A stretch of DNA of 43,631 nt from JALOAF01 sp035446765 (GTDB lineage: Bacteria > Patescibacteriota > Gracilibacteria > Absconditabacterales > Absconditicoccaceae). The notes beneath the pieces are model-generated. The model was not told the DNA's origin. It saw only the letters and a program-made list of their open reading frames with translations, and did no database searches. The stretch is from contig DAOTFU010000004.1 of assembly GCA_035446765.1 (NCBI GenBank), forward strand, positions 1-43,631, read 5' to 3'. Positions 41,209-43,631 of this stretch are shown one piece after another. The position numbers and the translations under genes were made by a program. Position 1 is the stretch's first letter, and each line of letters starts with the position of its first letter.

Positions 41209-42110
41209 AGTTGAGCTTTTACTATCCTGATATTGAAGTGAAATGTTTTCACTTCTTCAAAATTTATTTTGTCTCAAAATTCTTGACGCAAAATATCTAC
41301 TTGTCGTGTCATCATCTCCAAAAACATAATTGGTTGAATTTTGTAGTCAAATATTTGCTGGAACATCTCGCGATAATAATCTAAGCCATCATCTCATCAG
41401 ACAAAAGCTGGTCTAGGCTCTCGATTTTTTACATTGTCTCATACATTTGTATCAAAAGTCTCATCTGGAATATATGGAAGATTAGCAATAAGAATAACAT
41501 TACTCCCCTTTTGAAGGGGAGTATCCGAAGGACGAGGGGTTTTTATTTTGTCATCTAAAAAACTTAATAAATTAGATTTGACTAAGTTTACTTTTGTAGA
41601 TCAAAGCCTTGGCTTGAATATTTCATAATTTTCTTGTGCCAAAGAAAGTGTATCATCTATGTATTCGCTTAAATATGCTTTTTGGAAAAAATCTGGATTG
41701 TGCAATATGACAGAAAGTCACAAAACTCCACAGCCTGTACCAATATCAAATAACGTTGCAAGGCTTCAAACACCGCATTTTTGCGGGGTAAGCTGCTTCA
41801 ACGATACAACGTATTCATTTACTGCTTGTATCATATACTCTGTCTCTGGACGAGGAATAAGCGCTCTAGCATCTATTTTAAATTGATTGTTCATAAACTC
41901 AACGTAACCAAGCACATATTCCAATGGTTTTTTTTGTATCACAAAATCATCGTAAGCTTTATTTATTTGATTTAATGTATTTTCTGAAATTTCGTCATCT
42001 AGAGATGTTCGAAGCTCTTCTCTTTTGATATTTTGAAAATGACATATCAGATTTTCCAAGACTCTTTTTTCTTTGTATTTTGTATCTTTTAATAATGATT
42101 CAATTGTCAT
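41196..42110 (-). CDS. prmC: Peptide chain release factor N5-glutamine methyltransferase, with repeat insertions
   Basis: Methylates the GGQ glutamine of release factors. 304 aa: MTIESLLKDTKYKEKR, VLGYVEFMNNQFKIDARALI and PRPETEYMI (family RPETE), SAM motif LFDIGTGCGVLGLSV, NLPYIPD (NPPY-type catalytic motif) and REPRPAFVGGDDG. Two hairpin repeats lie in the frame: TPRPSDTPLQKG (from 41502-41540), between motif I and the NLPY motif, and TPQKCG (from 41772-41789), just before motif I. Both are in positions of surface loops, and the frame is kept. The stop lies within the palindrome shared with dnaX. If UGA is Gly, release factor 1 would be its only release-factor substrate; inference. Confidence 0.93.
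41502..41540. repeat. REP-like hairpin inside prmC
   Basis: ACTCCCCTT/AAGGGGAGT hairpin (41502-41522) followed by TCCGAAGGACGAGGGG, the same sequence style as the intergenic REP-like blocks. In frame with prmC, adding roughly 13-16 residues. Confidence 0.7.
41772..41789. repeat. Second REP-like hairpin inside prmC
   Basis: ACCGCATTTTTGCGGGGT forms a small hairpin like the CCCCGC/GCGGGG hairpin at 37799-37816. In frame, translated as TPQKCG. Confidence 0.5.
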
Positions 42111-42188
42111 AGAAGTAGTTGAAAGTTAAAGGTTTAAAGTTATAAAGTTGAAGTAACTGAATATAGTTTATTTTGGACTAGTTGCAAG

Positions 42189-42488
42189 ATGAGAAGTAAA
42201 TTTAAGAAAGTAAAAATGGAGCATCATATCATACCAGAGTTTGCAAAACTTTTGTTTGAAATTGAAAAAAATCCAGATATTAGTAGAATAATCCCTGGTA
42301 GAATTTCAAGACAGCAAAAGTGAAGTAGCACCATGAGATTCAGGATTACAATACCTACTGACAGTGGCTTTAAGTGTATAATGAGTAAGTGAGCTACAGC
42401 ACAAGAATTATTTGTGATATGCACAAAAGAAAAAGTAGAAGATGTAAAAAAGAATGTAGAAAAAATATCAAGAAGCATTTTAAAATAA
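42189..42488 (+). CDS. Small DUF2103-like protein
   Basis: 99 aa. MEHHIIPEFAKLLFEIEK, then ISRIIPGRISRQQKGSS and RFRITIPTDSGFKCIMSKGA, ending KKNVEKISRSILK. The HHxIPE...RIIPGRI pattern recalls DUF2103 proteins, described as putative metal-binding and found in archaea and CPR; I am only moderately sure. Translation could start at the first ATG (MRSKFKKVK) or at the MEHH Met. Eight bases before the PrsW-like gene, so cotranscribed. Confidence 0.65.
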
Positions 42489-42496
42489 AAATATAA

Positions 42497-43351
42497 ATGA
42501 ATTTGGCCTTATGAATATTGTGAATAATAGTGATTGTCTATGTCCGAGTATGGATCATAAACAATGCTTTTAAAAATAAAAAAATAAGATTTGAGGTAGG
42601 ATTAAATATATTTGTTTTATCAGCAATATTAGTAGCATTTTTATATTTTTATAAAGATATACTAAGCTTGGTTGGATTAGAAAAACTATATATCTTACAA
42701 GACAATAATTGGAAAAACATAATATCTTTTATAATTTATTGTTTTTCTTTTGTAGTTTTGCTTTGATTGTCTTTTGGAAATATAATTAAAAAAAAATCTA
42801 TAAAATTTTTACTTGTGTCTTTGTTGTTGTTTGTGGGTATATGAATATGAGGCAGCATAATGGGTATAAATATAATGATAATGTACTATATCATATCAAG
42901 TTATGCTGAAGAATTTTTGAAATATTCAATATGACAAAACATATATATGGAAAAAGAAAAAAAGAATAATAACGTAAAAATCAAAAATACTGATTTAATA
43001 TTCTTTGCAATTATTGCGTGACTTGGATTTAGTGTGATAGAAAATATATTTTACCTAGTGGTGAGTTATATATGAGAAAATACATGACTTGTGATGACTA
43101 TTGGAAGATCAATCTTTGCTACACTATTGCATGTGGTGGCTACTGGATTGATAGCATTTTTTGTGGTAAAAAACAAAAGAAATTTTTTGAAGATAACAGT
43201 CTGAATACTATCTGGTTTTGGAGTACATGCAGCTTATAATTTAAGCTTATATTTTGAGATTAAAATACTAACTATAGTAGTATTGGTAGTTTGTTATTTT
43301 ATATTGAGCTATTTGTTGTTTAAGAGTGATTTGGTTTATAAGAAAAAGTAG
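42497..43351 (+). CDS. PrsW-like intramembrane metalloprotease
   Basis: 284 aa, about eight membrane helices. The four family motifs are present: SSYAEEFLKYSIG (EExxK), LGFSVIENIFYLV (FxxxEN), IFATLLHVVATGLIAFF (HxxxTG) and GFGVHAAYNLSL (HxxYN). PrsW in Bacillus cleaves an anti-sigma factor; the target here is unknown. The A/T-rich leader AATAAAAATATAA before ATG has no Shine-Dalgarno sequence. Terminated by the hairpin at 43383-43411, convergent to the 16S gene. Confidence 0.85.
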
Positions 43352-43382
43352 ATTATAGAATAAATAGTTTTCAATAACAAAA

Positions 43383-43411
43383 AACTAAGCAATTAAGCTT
43401 AGTTTTTTTGT
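43383..43411. terminator. Bidirectional hairpin terminator
   Basis: AAAACTAAGC, short loop, GCTTAGTTTT with A run and T run on either side, between the PrsW-like gene and the 16S rRNA gene. Confidence 0.8.
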
Positions 43412-43470
43412 ATCAATAGGATCAATAAGAGACAAAGCAAAAATTTAAGTTTTTTGTTTTTTTAAAGTTT

Positions 43471-43631
43471 TAGGATGGTGGTCTATCCCCACCTTCCGGT
43501 AGGGATACCTTGTTACGACTTAACCCCAGTCACTAATATCCTCCTCAACATGCAAGGCACATCTTCAGAGGCTCTCAGCTCCCATGGTTTGACGGGCGGT
43601 GAGTGCAAGGAACAGGGACATATTCACGGCG
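43471..43631 (-). rRNA. 16S rRNA, 3' part (continues past the window)
   Basis: Read on the minus strand, the segment contains the universal 3' landmarks, including the complement of TACCTTGTTACGACTT and of GACGGGCGGTG. Aligned base for base to the E. coli end, the helix 45 region is present, but the tail reads GACCACCATCCTA instead of GATCACCTCCTTA. No 23S or 5S gene follows downstream; a hairpin terminator and the PrsW-like gene do. Confidence 0.95.

Overview
The window is AT-rich bacterial chromosome that reads sensibly only if UGA is sense. Nearly every gene has in-frame UGA codons exactly where its family has conserved glycine: the FtsK, thymidylate kinase and PilT-type P-loops, the TopA DREGEA motif, the TrmD glycine knot and MurB SVGA. 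All genes end in UAA or UAG. This is translation table 25, which points to Candidatus Absconditabacteria (SR1) or Gracilibacteria (BD1-5) of the candidate phyla radiation. All genes below are called with UGA = Gly. The 16S rRNA tail at the right edge lacks the usual CCUCC anti-Shine-Dalgarno core, and the starts I checked have A/T-rich leaders without a Shine-Dalgarno sequence.

Left to right. 1-5.8 kb (minus): ftsK, an unknown 330-aa gene, a REP-like hairpin block and topA. 6-7.6 kb: a tiny Lys/Ala/Pro basic protein (plus), then trxA and trxB (minus). 7.9-8.5 kb: a RAYT/IS200-type Y1 transposase with a hairpin repeat behind it. 8.5-11.8 kb (minus): a FtsL-like protein, rsmH and RNase J. 11.8-15.4 kb: a SAM methyltransferase (plus), a possible metallo-beta-lactamase-fold remnant, a large Cys-rich secreted protein with a VirB2/TrbC-like tail, a YqeY protein and tRNA-Leu. 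15.5-17.3 kb (minus): rpsA, rpsO, tRNA-Arg. 17.4-21.4 kb (minus): four membrane-protein genes, two of them built from VirB2/TrbC-like transmembrane hairpins, one with three hairpins in tandem. 21.6-30.8 kb (plus): a PilT-family ATPase with a KH domain but no visible PIN domain, a divergent pyruvate kinase, a 1781-aa protein of unknown function and thymidylate kinase. 30.8-35.2 kb (mostly minus): a glycosyltransferase whose two GT-B halves are in swapped order, trmD cut short by a palindromic element, a four-helix-bundle protein, a second Cys-rich pilin-like protein, a DUF721/DciA-like protein (plus) and a YgjP-like metallopeptidase. 35.2-37.8 kb (plus): a very acidic protein and murB. 37.9-39.6 kb (minus): a type IV pilin and dprA. 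39.8-43.4 kb: dnaX (plus), prmC (minus), a small DUF2103-like protein and a PrsW-like membrane protease (both plus). The window ends in the 3' part of a 16S rRNA gene (minus).

Taken together, the genes cover core information processing (topA, dnaX, ftsK, rpsA, rpsO, rsmH, trmD, prmC, rnj), thiol redox, DNA uptake (pilin, DprA) and an unusual number of surface or secretion-like proteins with VirB2-type tails. Small palindromic repeats are common in gaps and also enter coding sequences (prmC, the DciA-like gene, the end of trmD); a RAYT transposase in the window could be their source. No CRISPR array, prophage or complete insertion sequence is visible. No gene-free stretch exceeds 300 bases; the longest, 5791-6080, holds only a likely promoter.
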